From: Apostichopus japonicus
Taxonomy: Eukaryota > Echinodermata > Holothuroidea > Aspidochirotida > Stichopodidae
Reading direction: 5' to 3'
NCBI RefSeq assembly: GCF_037975245.1
Contig: NC_092576.1
Span: 23,791,111-23,855,110, forward strand
Length of the DNA: 64,000 nucleotides
In this document: piece by piece, positions 1 through 13,130 of the stretch
How the letters are laid out: every line of letters starts with the position of its first letter
Numbering within the stretch: the stretch's first letter is position 1
Made by a program: the position numbers and the translations under genes
The notes under the pieces: model-generated
Told to the model about the DNA's origin: nothing
Databases searched by the model: none
Seen by the model: the letters and a program-made list of their open reading frames with translations, nothing else

Positions 1-543
1 GCCACTCAGATACTGGAAATGACACTTTCCAGACGTTAAAAGTTGCACAAAACACTCCACCGTTTACTCGAGTCATTAGAGGTCAGTAAAAACGTTTTTC
101 AAAGTTATTTCTTACCACTCTGGTCGCCATACCTAGTCTCTGTTGTGCAAAGTACAAAAAGCGGGTAAAATCATATTCAGTTTCAAAGCCGAATGCACAA
201 TGAATGTATGAAGACGTACAACAAATTATCTAGCGTGTTGCCGTACAACGCAAAGCGCTCTAATTTTTTCAAAACACACGGCTATACACTGTGTCAGCGT
301 TCTTCCTTGTTCAATTTCTATAGTAACAGTGTAATAGCGCCATCCCTTGCGTGTGAGTTTGAAAACGACTTTCAGTAAGTACAGTCGACACATGTTCGTG
401 TTACGCAATTCTAGACTTGTCCGAAATTCCATATGTCTGAATAGCTAGCCAATAATGTACTGTACACGTATAGAGAGGTATTGGTCGGGTACACATTATA
501 GTAGAGAAATATTTACTACGAACATCTTAAATTCTGAACGAAA
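1..543. other. Upstream region and probable 5' UTR of PINX1
   Basis: No coding exon is recognised here. The stretch lies directly upstream of the PINX1 start codon at 544 and should hold its promoter and 5' UTR. I see no convincing TATA box or CpG-dense island. Short open frames on both strands have no recognisable protein content. Confidence 0.5.
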
Positions 544-3500
544 ATGCTCGCTGGCCCGAGGAGAAAACAGAAGATATCAGTGGATCCTAGGAATAAAAAT
601 TGGATTGAGGGTAGGCTGTGCTAAGTTAAAATGCCCCAGTTACTGTAGTGTATGCATAACGTCATATTCACAGCAGGCAGTATCATGCGGTTCTAGGCTA
701 GGCGTAAGACTAACCGGTAATACACGAGCCTACCCTATCAATTATCATGGACCTGCATACATAACTTTTTTTCTGCAGATGAATTTTTCACCAGTAACTT
801 TGGACTCCGCTGCAGGGTAGCCTAGGTCTAACTTAGGTAAACTGTATTTACACAATTACTTATGAACGTGTGGCAAGCATGTTATATAACTTGTTATAAA
901 GCAAAGTAGGCCTAGATTGATCAATTCAAGACCCTAGCACTAGGCTACTACTACTAGTAGTAGTAGTAGAACTAGTACGTACAGTAGTGGTAATAGTAAA
1001 GGCTTCATAATTGATGAACCTTTGTAATTGACGCACCTTTAAATATAACTAGCAACGAAACAACAGGCAACTTTAACTTCTTGCAGTCAAGCAGAGTTAC
1101 ATCATTGATAAGTTTTAATCCATTTCTTTTTCAGGTAAATGCTAATCAAATTGTGTTTTTTTAAGCTTTTAACACCCTCCCCCCAGTTTTGCAGAATTTC
1201 TTTTGGCATTTGGAAATCTTACTCTCTAAAAATAACCAAAATTACCTCAATATGATACCAATACTCTCTGGAACCTGACCTGTCTTGCCTTAGAGGCTCA
1301 GAGCATAGCAAACAGCATCCAAAGTCAATGGATGTATATATACTAAGGCCTACACTGCAGTTAGCTTATCGACGAATGTGTCAATTTAAGGTTATGAAAG
1401 AACTTCACACAGCAGACGTTTTGAGGTCTAGCCCTGCTCAATTGTACGTTGCATATAGGCACAGAACCATAACTATTTTGAGACCATTACATTTCTGAGG
1501 CACTACACGTATGAAAAACAAATACATTTGAGGGTGATTTCGTTTTTCGTAATCAAATTAATTAATGAGATTCTAAAGTGTGCCAATTATGAGCCCACCA
1601 TGCTGCTAGACCTAGTGTTACAAAAATCATTGTGAAATGACGTTACTGCACCCTACCATTCTACATGGAAAAATTATCAGTCTTTGAATGCTGTGTCAAG
1701 ATATACCGTAGCCTATAGTCTAACGCAAAACAGTCATGGTTTGATTCAAATATTCTTAGTTTTTTTCAAAAACTCACAATGCTGTGCAGTGACTGTATAG
1801 GGTCCTAGCTTGTTTATCCTATCTTAGGCTAGTCTATTTTACTTGCTGGCATGCATTAGACTATTCTGGTCACTGTTAGTGCTAGTCTACTGAGGATAGC
1901 CATTTATGGCATTGTTGGTATTCTATCTATTGTTTACACTGTAGGTTGAGTTATGTTTGGAAGCTTTTATGGCCAGGTCAATTGGAGAGTACCCAGGTGC
2001 ACATACACTGGTGTGATCCCATGTTATACAGGTGTCGATGTTTGTGAGAGGTGGAATGACCTAGTGGGAGTGGTCAGTGGTCTTCCACCTACCAATAGGG
2101 TTGTGTTGTACTAGGGTGTTGGTTTATGTTAGTGTTAATTTGTTATGTATGTTGGAGATGATGTTACAAGAGAATAATATAGAGCAGAGCTCCTCCAGCC
2201 TCCAAGCTGTCAACTTGCCTTGTGTCATTCTTTGTTGATTGCATATGTTTTAGTTTGTTCTGTTACCGCTCCGTCACTACAACTGCACTGAGCGTCCTGA
2301 GAAATATCAAACATATTGTTTCTCTTTGCATGGTATGTGCATTTGTTTAGCTGAACCTTAGCTGTACACATACTGTACATGTACATATGTCATTGTTAAA
2401 GATCTGCTTTATTGGTTCCAATTATACTGTAGCAAGCTATAACAAGGAAAGATTTGTGATTATGTAATCGACCTGCCACGGTCCTACAGTATATCGACCT
2501 CAGGCTCTACAATTAGCCTGCATAGCTTCTTAACACCATTAGGCTCTTAGTGTTAATAACACTGTGTGGGAATATTTTCATGTTTATGTGTGTAGTTTAT
2601 CATACCCTCAAACAAGAAAAAATATGTGGCAGGCATTGCAATCCTAATTGGTAAACAGAGGTCATGTTACGACCAAGGCAGGTCAATTAAATGTAATCTC
2701 AAGAAACTTTTCCATAATAGCGTGCTATAGTTGTGGTCTATACAGCAGACCTTTAAACTGTATATGCTGCTATATACTGTATGCCAGAAGCAGAAATGGA
2801 AGATGTTGCAGACATTTACAGTACTTAGTTACTTTTTGAACATAAAAAGAGATAACTAATAGGAAAAACATGTGAAAACTTAAGATCTGCATGGTTTTAG
2901 AATGAGATTAGCCTATTTGAGAAATAACTCGATTTAAGGTCTACTGTACATAATAATGTTTTGAAAGAATATTGTTTATCAATTGATACATAAAATATGT
3001 TACTATTACAATGTTGTTAATGGTAGAGTCGGTAAAATGATATGGGTTGTATGGCCAAAAATTGCTGACCCCCAATGTCAGTGAAGAGTTAAAGGTCAAT
3101 AGTGACCAACTGTACTGTATATATGCAATACCATTTTATTGCAGTGACGGGTAATACCATATATATGTGCTAAAGATATTTTCATCAAGTGCGACTACTG
3201 TATTGTATTCACAAGATTCAGCAATGAAAGAGTTTGATGCATTCATCAGCCTTTACATACCCACAACTGTTTGGTGACATATTTATGTGTGTGTATAAAC
3301 AGTAGCTATTAACATGTTACTATGTACATTACTCAGCCTTCAAGATCTAGAAATGACTTGTACAGTCTCTTTTGGTTGATGTTATTCTCACAGATCCCAA
3401 CCAGTTTGGACGTCGGTTGATGGAGAGGATGGGATGGAGCGATGGTAAAGGATTGGGATCCAAAGAAGATGGAGAGAAAGACTTTGTGCGGGTATCGGTG

Positions 3501-6500
3501 AAGGGAAACACCAAAGGTGATTGGTTAGAATCAATATAATATAATATCTATTAGTGTTTGCACAGGGTATCCGGGTACCTGGGTAGCCACCTGACGCTTA
3601 TACTACCCGGTTCCTAATTTATTACCCGAATCCTACGCAAAGTGTGATATTTTTGTTTTTGGCAAACCGATGGGTAGGCAAGATTTCTCATTGACTAAGT
3701 GTGATATTAGGCTACCATGTGGTCAAAGATAACAGCAATAATGAAAGTATTCCATGGATATCTTATAACTGCGTCACAATTCAGCGAATAAACAGATGGT
3801 GGTTAGGCTAGATTTCCCCATTGACTTAGTGAAGTTAGTGTGGTGTTAGGCTACCATGTGGAAGAAATTGAAAGAATTCTCACAATTATGATTTTTTCAT
3901 TCGTTTACTTCATAGAAGGAAAGACTGACAAGGAAATTTACGAGATGTTACTAATAGATTATAGACGGGATTTAACTAGTGGCTTTATACTAAACGTTTA
4001 AATTTCAAATGCGATCAAATTTTAGGAATCATGCAATCCCATGGCTTATGCGAACCTTGGGCCTGCATAATAGATGGTAGTAGTAAAAACTGTCTAAGAG
4101 CTAAATTGGATATTAATATGGTCTAGCAAACATAAGCAATGGCTGCAGTGCGATGTTAGTAGTGATGCTAATTATATGAAGTTATAATTATTAAGTTAAT
4201 GAAAGAAATAAAAGCAAATAGAAGGTTTTACACCTTATCTTACACCTATTTGAACGTGAAAATATTGTCAGTGGAGAATATAACTCATTTAGTATATAGC
4301 ATCGAGTATGTAATACTGTTAAGATTCAAATGACCCTCTCCCTTCCCTCTCCAATCTACACCTCTCCCTCCCTTTCACTTCCCCTCTCCCTCTCTACGCC
4401 CACTTTCTCCTTGATTTTCTCATATCCTGCCTATACCTTCCTTCTCCCTGTCCCCTCCCCATATTTTTTCAGCACTGGTCACTAGTACTAGCATCTAACA
4501 GTATGGTCTCATTTCTTTCCAGGTCTCGGTTTCAACCGTAACGAGGAAGAGAACTGGATTTCACATCAGGATGATTTCAACGACCTTTTATCTCAGCTTC
4601 ACCATGAACACAGCAGCCAGGGAGAAGAGGTATCCGACAACCCTAAAAGCATTGAAGAAAAATCCAAGAATTCAAGAAAACGGGTCCAGTGAGTCGTATG
4701 TAGTATGTACATGTTTTAAATGGTAGAGTAACTAGAGTTGTATCAGCCACCACTCCCTGCCCCAAATTATGTAACTTGTGATCAACACAGACAAAGCAGA
4801 ACATACAGTAGTTCTGAGAGTGGGCCGAGAGGCAGCAATATACAGAGTTTTATATATAGATTTGATGAAATTTGGAAAGAACCTTACTTATATTATATAT
4901 TTGTGGGTCATGCATGACTTGTCAAATCACGGATAGCTGTCGCTGGACCCTCTGCAAAAATGACCACCCTCATTTCATGTTTAGAGCACCAAGAAATAAG
5001 CATATTCTGAAAATATCAGTTGTGTTGCTTCAAAATTGGCCACCATGGCATTTTAGCATTTTCTTGATTATTTAAGGTCTGATTTCTCAGCAATTAAGCA
5101 TCCTACTACCTTTCTATTGCAGCCTATAAATTCTTTCCCATAGAATGGAAAATAAACAAAATATTAGATTATAATTAGTCTTTGTCTCGTGAAGTTAGAT
5201 CAAATTAAAGATGCCAAAATATTCAACTATTATATTTTTTGCTAAAGATGTGCTATTTTTAGTGATTTAATTGCTCCTAAACTATTCTTCAGGGTACTTG
5301 ATTCTTTGAGAGATTGTCATGTCCACTCCAAGCAATACAAAATACTGATTACAATGCTTTCCTCTAATATATAAATTGCAAGTTGTGCAGCTCTAAATTG
5401 CTATTTCATGCTGTGATTCAGCATTCATGAGGAAGGGGCTGATGGGATAGAGTTTACCGGCTTCTGTAACAGAAAGGTAGTACAGTAGGATGTTTTATGC
5501 GGATAAATCAGACCTCAAAAATCAAGAAAATGCCAAAATGCCACGTTGGCGACAATTGCAGAATTTCAAAGTGTGATAAATCGCAATTTTGAAGCACTAA
5601 AATTTTCAGAATATGCTATGATGTTCCGAGCATACAATAAGTGTGATAATATGTAAAAGAGTTCGAACAACAACATACTCCAAAATTTGGTGACTTGATA
5701 TGGAATGACCAATGTATAATAAATCTAATATTTACATTTATGGGGGGGGGGGTGGGCAGGGAGGGGGAGTAGGTGAGCATGACAATCAGACTGGAGTACT
5801 GTACCTTGCATTTCAGTGGGTGTTAAGAGGGTGACACTACCCTATTATTCAATACAACCTAGAAAGCAGTAGGGAAACGTTTTCAAGAGAAACTCAGCTC
5901 TTTTGCAGGTCAACAAGTCAACAACAGAAAGTGTTCTTCTAAGCCACAGTGTTATACAAGGAAAGTCTGGTGACTCTGGTCATCTTTTGGGAAATGCTTG
6001 TAAATTTTGAAAAAGACAAAACTATGGTTTGTTTTGTTTATAATTTTAATAATGCAATGATAATAATAACTCTCACCATTAACACTCAGAATATATTCAT
6101 GGGTGCTAACAGACAGTTGTATCTTCTTTATATCTTTACTCCAGTTACAAGAAGTTTACCCGCGGAAAGGATTTAGCTAATCGCAGTGTCGATGACATGA
6201 ACTGTATCTTAGGGAAACGATCGGGCTCGTCAACTCCCCAAAATCTATCAGTAAGTCTAACGTCCTGTATGCGACAATGTTTTTCTTGGCAAAAAGTGGA
6301 AGGAAATAATGTTTGAGTGCAGGTTGTTTCTCTTGGCAAGAAAATAGGACAAGGACAGGCATGATTCAGTTTGTCCTTGGATAACAAATGTTAGAAAGTA
6401 ATGTGTGAATCCAGTGATAACACAGAGACCAGATTCAGTGGCTGAGCTCGAGTCAGGTTACGTGCTGGCAATGACTCTCCCGTCCGCCTGAAAATGAAAT

Positions 6501-7985
6501 GACAATGTTCTGACTCCAACTCGTACATACCTGTTTTGGTACTGTACTGTATATGGGTGAGGAAGTTACATATTTATGTAACAGTACATGCTTCTTTAGC
6601 TAAGCATTTGGGAATCATTTATACAAAGAGGACAATGATATTCTTACAACTTTTTTTTTCCATTCTGATTAAAAATTTATAGCAAGAGGGTATTGTCCGA
6701 AAAGCAAACAGATAAAATTGTGCCATGTTTGCAAGAAGAAGTCAAGAAAGTTATCTTATGTCAAACAAGCTGTTGAAAGTTATTAACCTTCCTGGTATTA
6801 CATATTAACTACTCTACAGTGTTCCTGTAAGTAACAAAAACTGTTAATGATAAAACCAAGTCTTTCTTTTGCAGTTTTCGTTGAACTAACAACGGCTGTC
6901 TAATGACAAAAAAATCTTTCAGCAGCCACATGATTTATAGTACCTGGAAGGCATGTTTGTTGTTATTGTGTTATGAGCAGCATCATGTGCCCCCTACCTT
7001 ACCACAAACCTAACAAGTGTCACTTTTCATATTTCAAAAGTGCACCCATTGTGCAATGAAGAATACCTCTTTCCCATTTTTTCCCATTAAAAAGTGCCCT
7101 TTAATTGAAAACTTGAAATACCCTCTTGTTGAAAATTAAGAAAATGTTATTGATAAGTGCCAATTATTCTAAAGTATGAGGGCTTAGTGGGGGGTTGGAT
7201 ACACAGGATACATTTTTCAGGACGTATTGTGAATACCTGGCCCAGGAAAAATATGAAGAAATGGTCCAAGGCCTAATCAAGATAAAAGAGTAGGTGATTG
7301 TTGGTACTGCAGAGAGAGAGCCCCTGGCCCACCATAAAGATTGTACCCCCTTCACCCGCCACAGTCTTTCACTGAAGGAACCGTATAGCTTGACTTTCAA
7401 TGAGCTTTCAATTTGTTTCAGGCTCCAACTTCTGACAACGAGGGTGACAACCATGGAGTGAAAACTGTAACAAACACCACCAGTGTGCAGGACTACTTTG
7501 CGCAGAAGATGAGGAAGATGAAAGAGGCCAGGAGGGTGAACGATGACCAGGTGAAGGATTCGGACATGCAGGCGGACTCCCCACCTGATCAAGAAGATGG
7601 ACGTAAGGGTGTCGACAGTGATGTGGATGAGCCGAAGAAGAGAAAGAAGAAAAAGAACAAGAAGAAGAATAAAAGGAAGTTAGATGCAGCAGACACAGGA
7701 GGGAGTCAGGAGGGAGATGTTGGAGGAAGTGAGGACTGTGAAGATGTGGGTATGGTGGGGTTTATAGGGTTTAAGAATACTACTAACAATGAGGATGGGT
7801 CGGAAGAACAACAAGAGGTGGTTGGAGAGGATCGAATGGGAGTGTCCAGGAGAGAGGTAGGAGCATATCAGTCTGAAGTTGGAAGTAATGCATGTGACGA
7901 TGATGATGTAGATGATGAGACACCGATGAAAAAGAAGAAAAAGAAAAGAAGGAAAAAGAATAACAAAGAGGTTAATATAGTATGA
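544..7985 (+). CDS. PINX1: PINX1, PIN2/TERF1-interacting telomerase inhibitor 1 (G-patch protein), five exons
   Basis: Coding exons: 544-610, 3394-3516, 4523-4688, 6145-6250, 7422-7985. All introns are GT-AG and phases 1, 1, 2, 0 close exactly, giving 341 codons against about 328 in human PINX1. Exon 1 encodes the family N-terminus (MLAGPRRKQK, then a DPRNKNW stretch). Exons 2-3 encode the G-patch (about residues 26-72: FGRRLMERMGWSDGKGLG, later GLGFNRNEEENWISHQDDF). Exons 3-4 give the PINX1-specific EEKSKNSRKR and YKKFTRGKDL blocks and ILGKRSG. Exon 5 has SVQDYFAQKMRKMKEAR (about residues 173-190), a lysine block at about 226-240 and a second basic block at about 324-337, as expected for nucleolar targeting. 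Known family roles are binding TERF1 and telomerase, restraining telomere elongation, and rRNA maturation. No in-frame ATG precedes 544 in the exon. Recognition rests on the protein pattern; intron positions are inferred from phase and splice sites. Confidence 0.93.
945..966. repeat. Perfect CTA/TAG palindrome in PINX1 intron 1
   Basis: A 22-bp perfect palindrome built from CTA repeats turning into TAG repeats. A similar ACTAGT-rich palindromic tract occurs at about 35899-35940. Probably simple-repeat expansion; no function can be read. Confidence 0.7.
4325..4465. repeat. Polypyrimidine low-complexity tract in PINX1 intron 2
   Basis: About 140 bases that are almost entirely C and T on the + strand, ending about 60 bp before the exon 3 acceptor. 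Low complexity only. Confidence 0.7.
4975..5650. repeat. Inverted-repeat (foldback-like) element in PINX1 intron 3
   Basis: About 4978-5150 is an imperfect reverse complement of about 5440-5650: the left side reads catattctgaaaat and ggcattttagcattttcttg, the right side carries their complements. The left arm also matches about 33905-34050 (cagcaattaa...cctactacct and the following bases), so this is a dispersed family. Probably a non-autonomous element; superfamily not assigned. Confidence 0.55.
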
Positions 7986-9237
7986 GTTGAACAGGGAGGG
8001 ATAACAGATGGAATTGTTGGTGCTGCAAGGATTAATGATGATGATGATGATGGTACTTTGTGGATGATGTTTGGAACTGTCCATACTGTAAGTTCTGTAG
8101 CCCAGAGAGAGGGAGAGTTGATGTGTATTGTGTGGAGGAAGAGAGATACGCAGTACAGGATGCTACATGTGAAGAAAGGATTTCTGATGAGAGTAACTCT
8201 TTGATGAGAAAAAGTAAAAAGAAATTATCCAAGGCCAATCAAGATAAAGCGTAGGTGATGAATGATTGTTGGTACTGCAGAGGAAGAGAGAGAGAGAGAG
8301 AGAGATGTATGGTAAAGCATGTTATAATTAATGGACAGATTTGTGGTGAAATAGGGAGAGGCAACGGGTGATGGCCTGTGTAGATGGACAGTAGGTGATG
8401 AAGGATTGAAATGTTGGTGTAAAAAAATGGTGTAAATTTGTCAGGAATGTAAAGAGTTCAAAAGGTTCTAAAAGCTGCCTGGTTTATTAAATAAGATCTT
8501 TCACACTGGTTTGGCATGCTATCTCTGCACGCAGATCCATTTCTCATTACCATATATGGATATTCCAAAAGCGCAGACATTGTAACACTTATATGGAACT
8601 TATGGAAGAGGAAAATGCTCTGCACTGTTGGTGGAGATATCTTGTTAGATTACACATGGCTGGTTTAAGTTGTCTGAAAGTAAGTACAATATCTTAGGAG
8701 ATCAACACCTCCTTACCATTCGGGAAGTGGTTCATTTCAGGTTGTCTGTGATGTCAGCACGGTAGGTGTTCTTCAAAAGCTTTCCCTTTTTTATTTTTTA
8801 TTTATGATGATATTGTGGATGATTTTTAATCTTTGAAATGTTTGGAATATTTAGAATGTCTTAGCATTGAAGAGACCATTTTGTGGAAGATGAGATGATA
8901 ATGCCAAGAACCTGTAATGTTATGTTTTAAACTGATTCCATTTGTTTGATGATGTCATTAAAATTTGACGTCATAAAACCGACAATGCATGTTGATCACA
9001 AACTGATTATACTGTCTAGATGTAAAATATATTTTCACTCCTAAAGGAGTGCCAAAGGCAGTGACCTCTCCTGTCTTTAAAAGTGAAACTCCACTTCAGC
9101 TGCAAACCGAATGACATTTTCTTTTCTCAGCAGACAGCTTCCCCATTAGCTTTCTGTCCATCCTTAATACACGCTCAGCTATTCTTTCAAGTTATAGTAG
9201 CTCATATTTTGAAAGCATATTGTAACATTCTGCTTTC
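7986..9237. other. PINX1 3' UTR and downstream intergenic DNA
   Basis: Begins after the PINX1 stop. It contains a short GAT repeat (8037-8051), a GA repeat (8287-8306) and, at about 8225-8300, a second copy of a segment also present in PINX1 intron 4 (7262-7319). An open frame at 8060-8254 reads lysine-rich at its end (KKKLSKANQDKA) but is in another frame and has no recognised domain. ATTAAA at about 8956 is a possible polyadenylation signal. Confidence 0.45.
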
Positions 9238-9526
9238 ATATGTATGTATGTGTGTGTATGTATGTATGTACGTATGTATGTGTGTATGTACTGTTTGTAT
9301 TTTAGATCCTCCTGCACGCAGGAACTCGTAAAGAAGCCATCATTGGCTTATCAAAGCCGCAAGCTGACCGAAGTCAGTCTCTTAGATTCATATTTAACGT
9401 CCATGATTATGAATTGTTAATTATCAAACAAGTCTGTAACTGGACGACATACATTAATCTTGAAGTGACTCGACCAGGGACCTAATGATTAGAAGGCACC
9501 GGCGTTAACCACTGAGCTATCACTCC
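9238..9526 (-). repeat. tRNA-headed SINE, copy 1
   Basis: Read on the - strand it starts GGAGTGATAGCTCAGTGG (A-box-like), carries a B-box-like GGTCCCTGGTCGAGTC, then a body of about 150 bp, and ends in a CATA-type tail (9238-9300). The body matches 55471-55716 over its full length (TATGTCGTCCAGTTACAGA, GGTCAGCTTGCGGCTTTG, CAGGAGGATCTAAAATACA). Two head-to-tail copies at unrelated loci identify a dispersed Pol III-type SINE. Confidence 0.8.
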
Positions 9527-10440
9527 TTAGATTGTTAGGAAATGATTGTCATATGTGCGTTACCGGTAACTAATTTGTATACTATGGAATGGTTTACCTT
9601 TCATAGACTAATTTACTTTTCTACCTTCTGTTTTGAATGAACAAGTGTGCATTTATTGAAATATGGAGATTCATCGTCTACATCAGAAATAAATACCTAT
9701 AGATCAAAAGTCTTATCTTGCTAACAGTGGTTATTGAAACAATATAACAATTTAAATATGTGAAGGTAACCAACAATCGTGAACTTGTCCCATAAATTAG
9801 GACTTTCCAAGCCTAATTTTCGAGATCCGTTGTCGGTATGTCAGGGGATTTTAGTAGTTTACGATTTCTTCAGTTTGGGGTGTCAGTGTAATTCTTAGTA
9901 CACGTTGCAACTTAGTTCACTAGCGAATTTAATGTCCATGTTTTAATAAAATATATTAAATGCAGTAAAAATTAACATAAGTCGCTGCAATTAGAGACCA
10001 AGCGAAGTCAACAGTATACCAAAATAATTGCTCTTGCAACCTCTACTGCGAATCTTTGTTGTATTTTGTCTTTGTGCAAATATGACGACTTGACGATGCG
10101 TGGGATATACGAAGATGGGAATAAGTGGAAACTGGTACACCCCTAATCAATTGTTATTTGTTTATTTATTTATTTTTTTGGGGGGGGGGGAGGTCTGTAA
10201 CTCCAAGTGGGAAATTTGTTAAATTCCAAAACGGTATAGCCAGATTACGTAGCTAATAATAGATTTGTTCATTTGATATTCAATGCTTGCTAGTGATGAG
10301 AAGTGCAACTCTGTGGATTGCCCTCTTATTATAGATAGCACCCATACTGGAGTCCTAACAGTGGTCCAATGTGACGAAATACATTAAATCGTCAATGTCG
10401 TGTGGTGTTTATACTGTGGTGTTTATACTGTATCCCAATG
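9527..10440. other. Intergenic, no gene seen
   Basis: AT-rich sequence with a homopolymer G run near 10181-10190. No exon, RNA gene or dated repeat recognised. Confidence 0.5.
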
Positions 10441-10757
10441 CAGGCACCTATCCAGGGTGGGGGAGGGGGGTTGGGGCGCACGCCCCTCGGGTAAGAAAAA
10501 GAGGAGAAAAAAAAAGAGAAGAAGGAAGGGGAAAAAGAGGGAAAGGAACGGAAAAACTAAAGAGGAGAAGGATTGGTAGAAGAAAAACGCCAAGACACCG
10601 GGGAGAGAAAGAGAACAGTGACATAATTACAGTGCTGATCCCTATTATATACACAGGGTAGCCAGTGACGGACCAAGGATTTCAGAGGGGGCGTGTGCCT
10701 CACCATACCCCTTACACCGACAACTCCATTTTTGACGTTTCCATTTTCCATCTCTCA

Positions 10758-10809
<52 letters not shown>

Positions 10810-10936
10810 TAAACTCTATATATTGTCTATCATAACGCGTGTGTGTGTATGGACGCCTTTAACAATTGTGCTATGAAAACAACTGTGGCTGGTCTCGAAC
10901 TCGACCGAGTCGTCGGGGAACATGACGCATTTCGGT
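10441..10936 (+). mobile_element. hAT-type non-autonomous TIR element, + copy
   Basis: Begins CAGGCACCTATCCAGG, then a GC-rich gggcgcacgccc stretch, a polypurine tract (10495-10610) and an AT dinucleotide run (10760-10806), ending near the palindromic gcgtcat...cgg block. The whole unit recurs in inverse orientation at 12645-13130. The CAGG-GCGTATCCAGG terminus is typical of hAT-type non-autonomous elements. Internal open frames are low-complexity shadows. Confidence 0.65.
10760..10806. repeat. (AT)n microsatellite
   Basis: Uninterrupted alternating A and T for about 47 bp inside the element at 10441-10936. Confidence 0.95.
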
Positions 10937-12099
10937 ATTAGACCAGGATCTATATGCGAACTGCACTTGACATATGTCCTTCGATGTAACACTGCCATCC
11001 ACAGATACAATGTTATACACTTCGACCTGAATGCTAATTGTTACCCCAAAACGTACAATAAATCTAAAAATAAATTCCGCATGCGATTGGAGAATTTAGC
11101 ACATCTCCTAAGGATATGCGTTGGATCAAAGGGCGTGTCATGGGCAGGGGGGGGGGGGGAGGAGAGGAGGGGCGATGGCGGAAGCACGAATCACTTCTTG
11201 AGATTGTTCCATCTGCATGAAAACGCACGCCCCTCAACCCTACGCCCCACCCCTCTAATCGCTTCCCGATGAGTTACGAAAACCTTCGCCCGTAGTACCA
11301 AGAACTTGACAAAATCCGGCAACACACCACTGTCATAAGCAAGTGATCGGGTTGTGTATTAGTGACGTCTAAAGGTCGTGCACTGACCTACATGCATGGA
11401 GTGTGACCACTCCCGATTTTGCAATTTCCCAAAATCAGGCCCCGAAACCCGCAAGAAATCCCAAGGACACTGTACTGTATGGATATCTAGCAATATCTAG
11501 GGATGAAAATCCCAAGATCTTCCCTAAACTGAAAGCAGGGAGAGACCCCAGTATGTAATAAACTTATAACTGTGCGTCTTTTGAAATGAAAAAGAATGTG
11601 GGGAATTGCACAATAAAAAGATAAAAGTAATTTATTTCAGTCTCATTTCAGTTATTCGAATTTGCAAAGCAAAAAGCAGATATCACATATCAGTGAGCAA
11701 AATAGCGTTCCAGGATGAACAGCCTCCAAACTGTCTATGCGTGTAGTGCTTTCGGTTCGGAAATATCTGGTATTTTTGCATTTCTTTCAACGAAGTTTCA
11801 TAGTAGCCGTTATAAGAGGTTTAATATTTACACACCAATAAATTAACTGTGTCTGAATTTTTGAAACTTCCCTGACCAACATTCTACATCACACTTCCCT
11901 CTACTCGTGCAATTTTGACCGGTCTGTTAGGGTTGAAGGAGGTTTTTCTATATTGGTTGTCCATAGATGAAATTTTGTGCAACATTATGGGTATCTTTTG
12001 AAGTGAATTTATTCACGAGAAATGTGAATTTTAAAATTCTGAATAAATAATGGGCTTAAAACCTTGAAAAGTGGGGCTGACGGGTATTGTGGGCCGCGA
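10937..12099. other. Intergenic between inverted element copies
   Basis: No gene recognised. Contains a G-run (about 11150-11159) followed by GC-rich bases that resemble the ends of the surrounding hAT-type elements, and otherwise unremarkable AT-rich DNA. Confidence 0.45.
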
Positions 12100-12530
12100 C
12101 GTAGAATCAACTATACAAAAGCAATGATTCACAGAAGATGCGATGAGGTCGAACATGTCGTGTGACAATCTTCAAAAGTAATGTCTGAAAAAACAACTAT
12201 TGGGAAATACTTGGTTCTCAGGCAAAGGTGTACATATCAGGGGCGTATACAGGATTTTCTAACCCGGGGGCGCGAATTACTATCTAAGCGGAGCGCCACC
12301 ATCGGTTGGCGCGCACCGTACAAGAAAATTTCTGGTTTTGATACCACCCAGATCACCGGAAATGGTACTTCTCGGGCTTGAAAATGACCAACCAGATGTA
12401 CACCTTTTGCCTGAGAACCAAGTATTTCCCAATAGTTTTTTCCATCCATAAACTTTTTGAAGATTGTCACCAGTCACAAATCATGTTCGACCTCATCGCA
12501 TGTTCTGTGGATCATTGCTTTTGTAGGTGA
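12100..12530. mobile_element. Palindromic arms around a hAT-type MITE
   Basis: About 12115-12235 and about 12392-12525 are reverse complements (for example gatgaggtcgaacatg on the left and catgttcgacctcatcgc on the right; cttggttctcaggcaaaggt against cctttt...gagaaccaag). Between them lies a MITE starting CAGGGGCGTATACAGG (about 12238) with the core gagcgccaccatcggttgg. The same core recurs inverted at 13131-13305 and again at 44985-45080. Confidence 0.65.
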
Positions 12531-12644
12531 TTCTACGTGATTCCAGGCCTTGTAAGTTGCATCTAAGCACTTTCTATTTTGAAATTACTAGCAATATCAT
12601 ATAAAAAATATGCTGAAGGGGGGGGGGGGCGGTCGCCCCCTTCC

Positions 12645-13130
12645 CGAAATGCGTCATGTTCCCCGACGACATGGTCGAGTTCGAGACCAGCCACAGTTGG
12701 TTTCATAGCACAATTCTACAATTGTTTAAGGCGTTTAAACACACCCGCGTTATGGTAGACCATATAAAGTATATATATATAGATCATGAGTGAGAGAGGA
12801 AAAATGGAACTTCAAAAATGGAGTTGTCGGTGTAAGGGGTAGGGTGAGGCACACGCCCCTTCCGAAATCCTTGACCCGTCACTGGCTACCCTGTGTATAT
12901 AATAGGGATCAGCGCTGTAATGATTCATTGTTCCTCTTTCTCTTCCCGGTGTCTTGGGGTTTTTCTTTTACTCCCTCCCTTTCTCCTTTTTCTCTCTTTC
13001 TTCTTTTTCTTTTCCCTTCCTTCCTCTCCTCCTCCTCATTTTTCCCCTCTTTTTTCTTCTCTTTTTTCTTCTCTCCTCTTTTTCTTACCCGGGGGGCGCG
13101 CGCCCCCAACGCCCCCTGGATACGCGCCTG
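12645..13130 (-). mobile_element. hAT-type non-autonomous TIR element, inverted copy
   Basis: Reverse complement of 10441-10936: starts CAGGCGCGTATCCAGG when read from 13130 leftward, then a C-rich block, a polypyrimidine tract on the + strand (12930-13085) and the shared gaccagccacag and gcgtcatgttcc blocks. The two copies form a pair of roughly 490-bp arms separated by about 1.7 kb. Long open frames here (F/S/L-rich or K/R/E-rich) come from the polypyrimidine tract and are not genes. Confidence 0.65.

Noticed and set aside
7680-8084. 134-codon - strand frame opposite PINX1 exon 5
   Set aside because: Shadow of the lysine-rich coding exon on the other strand.
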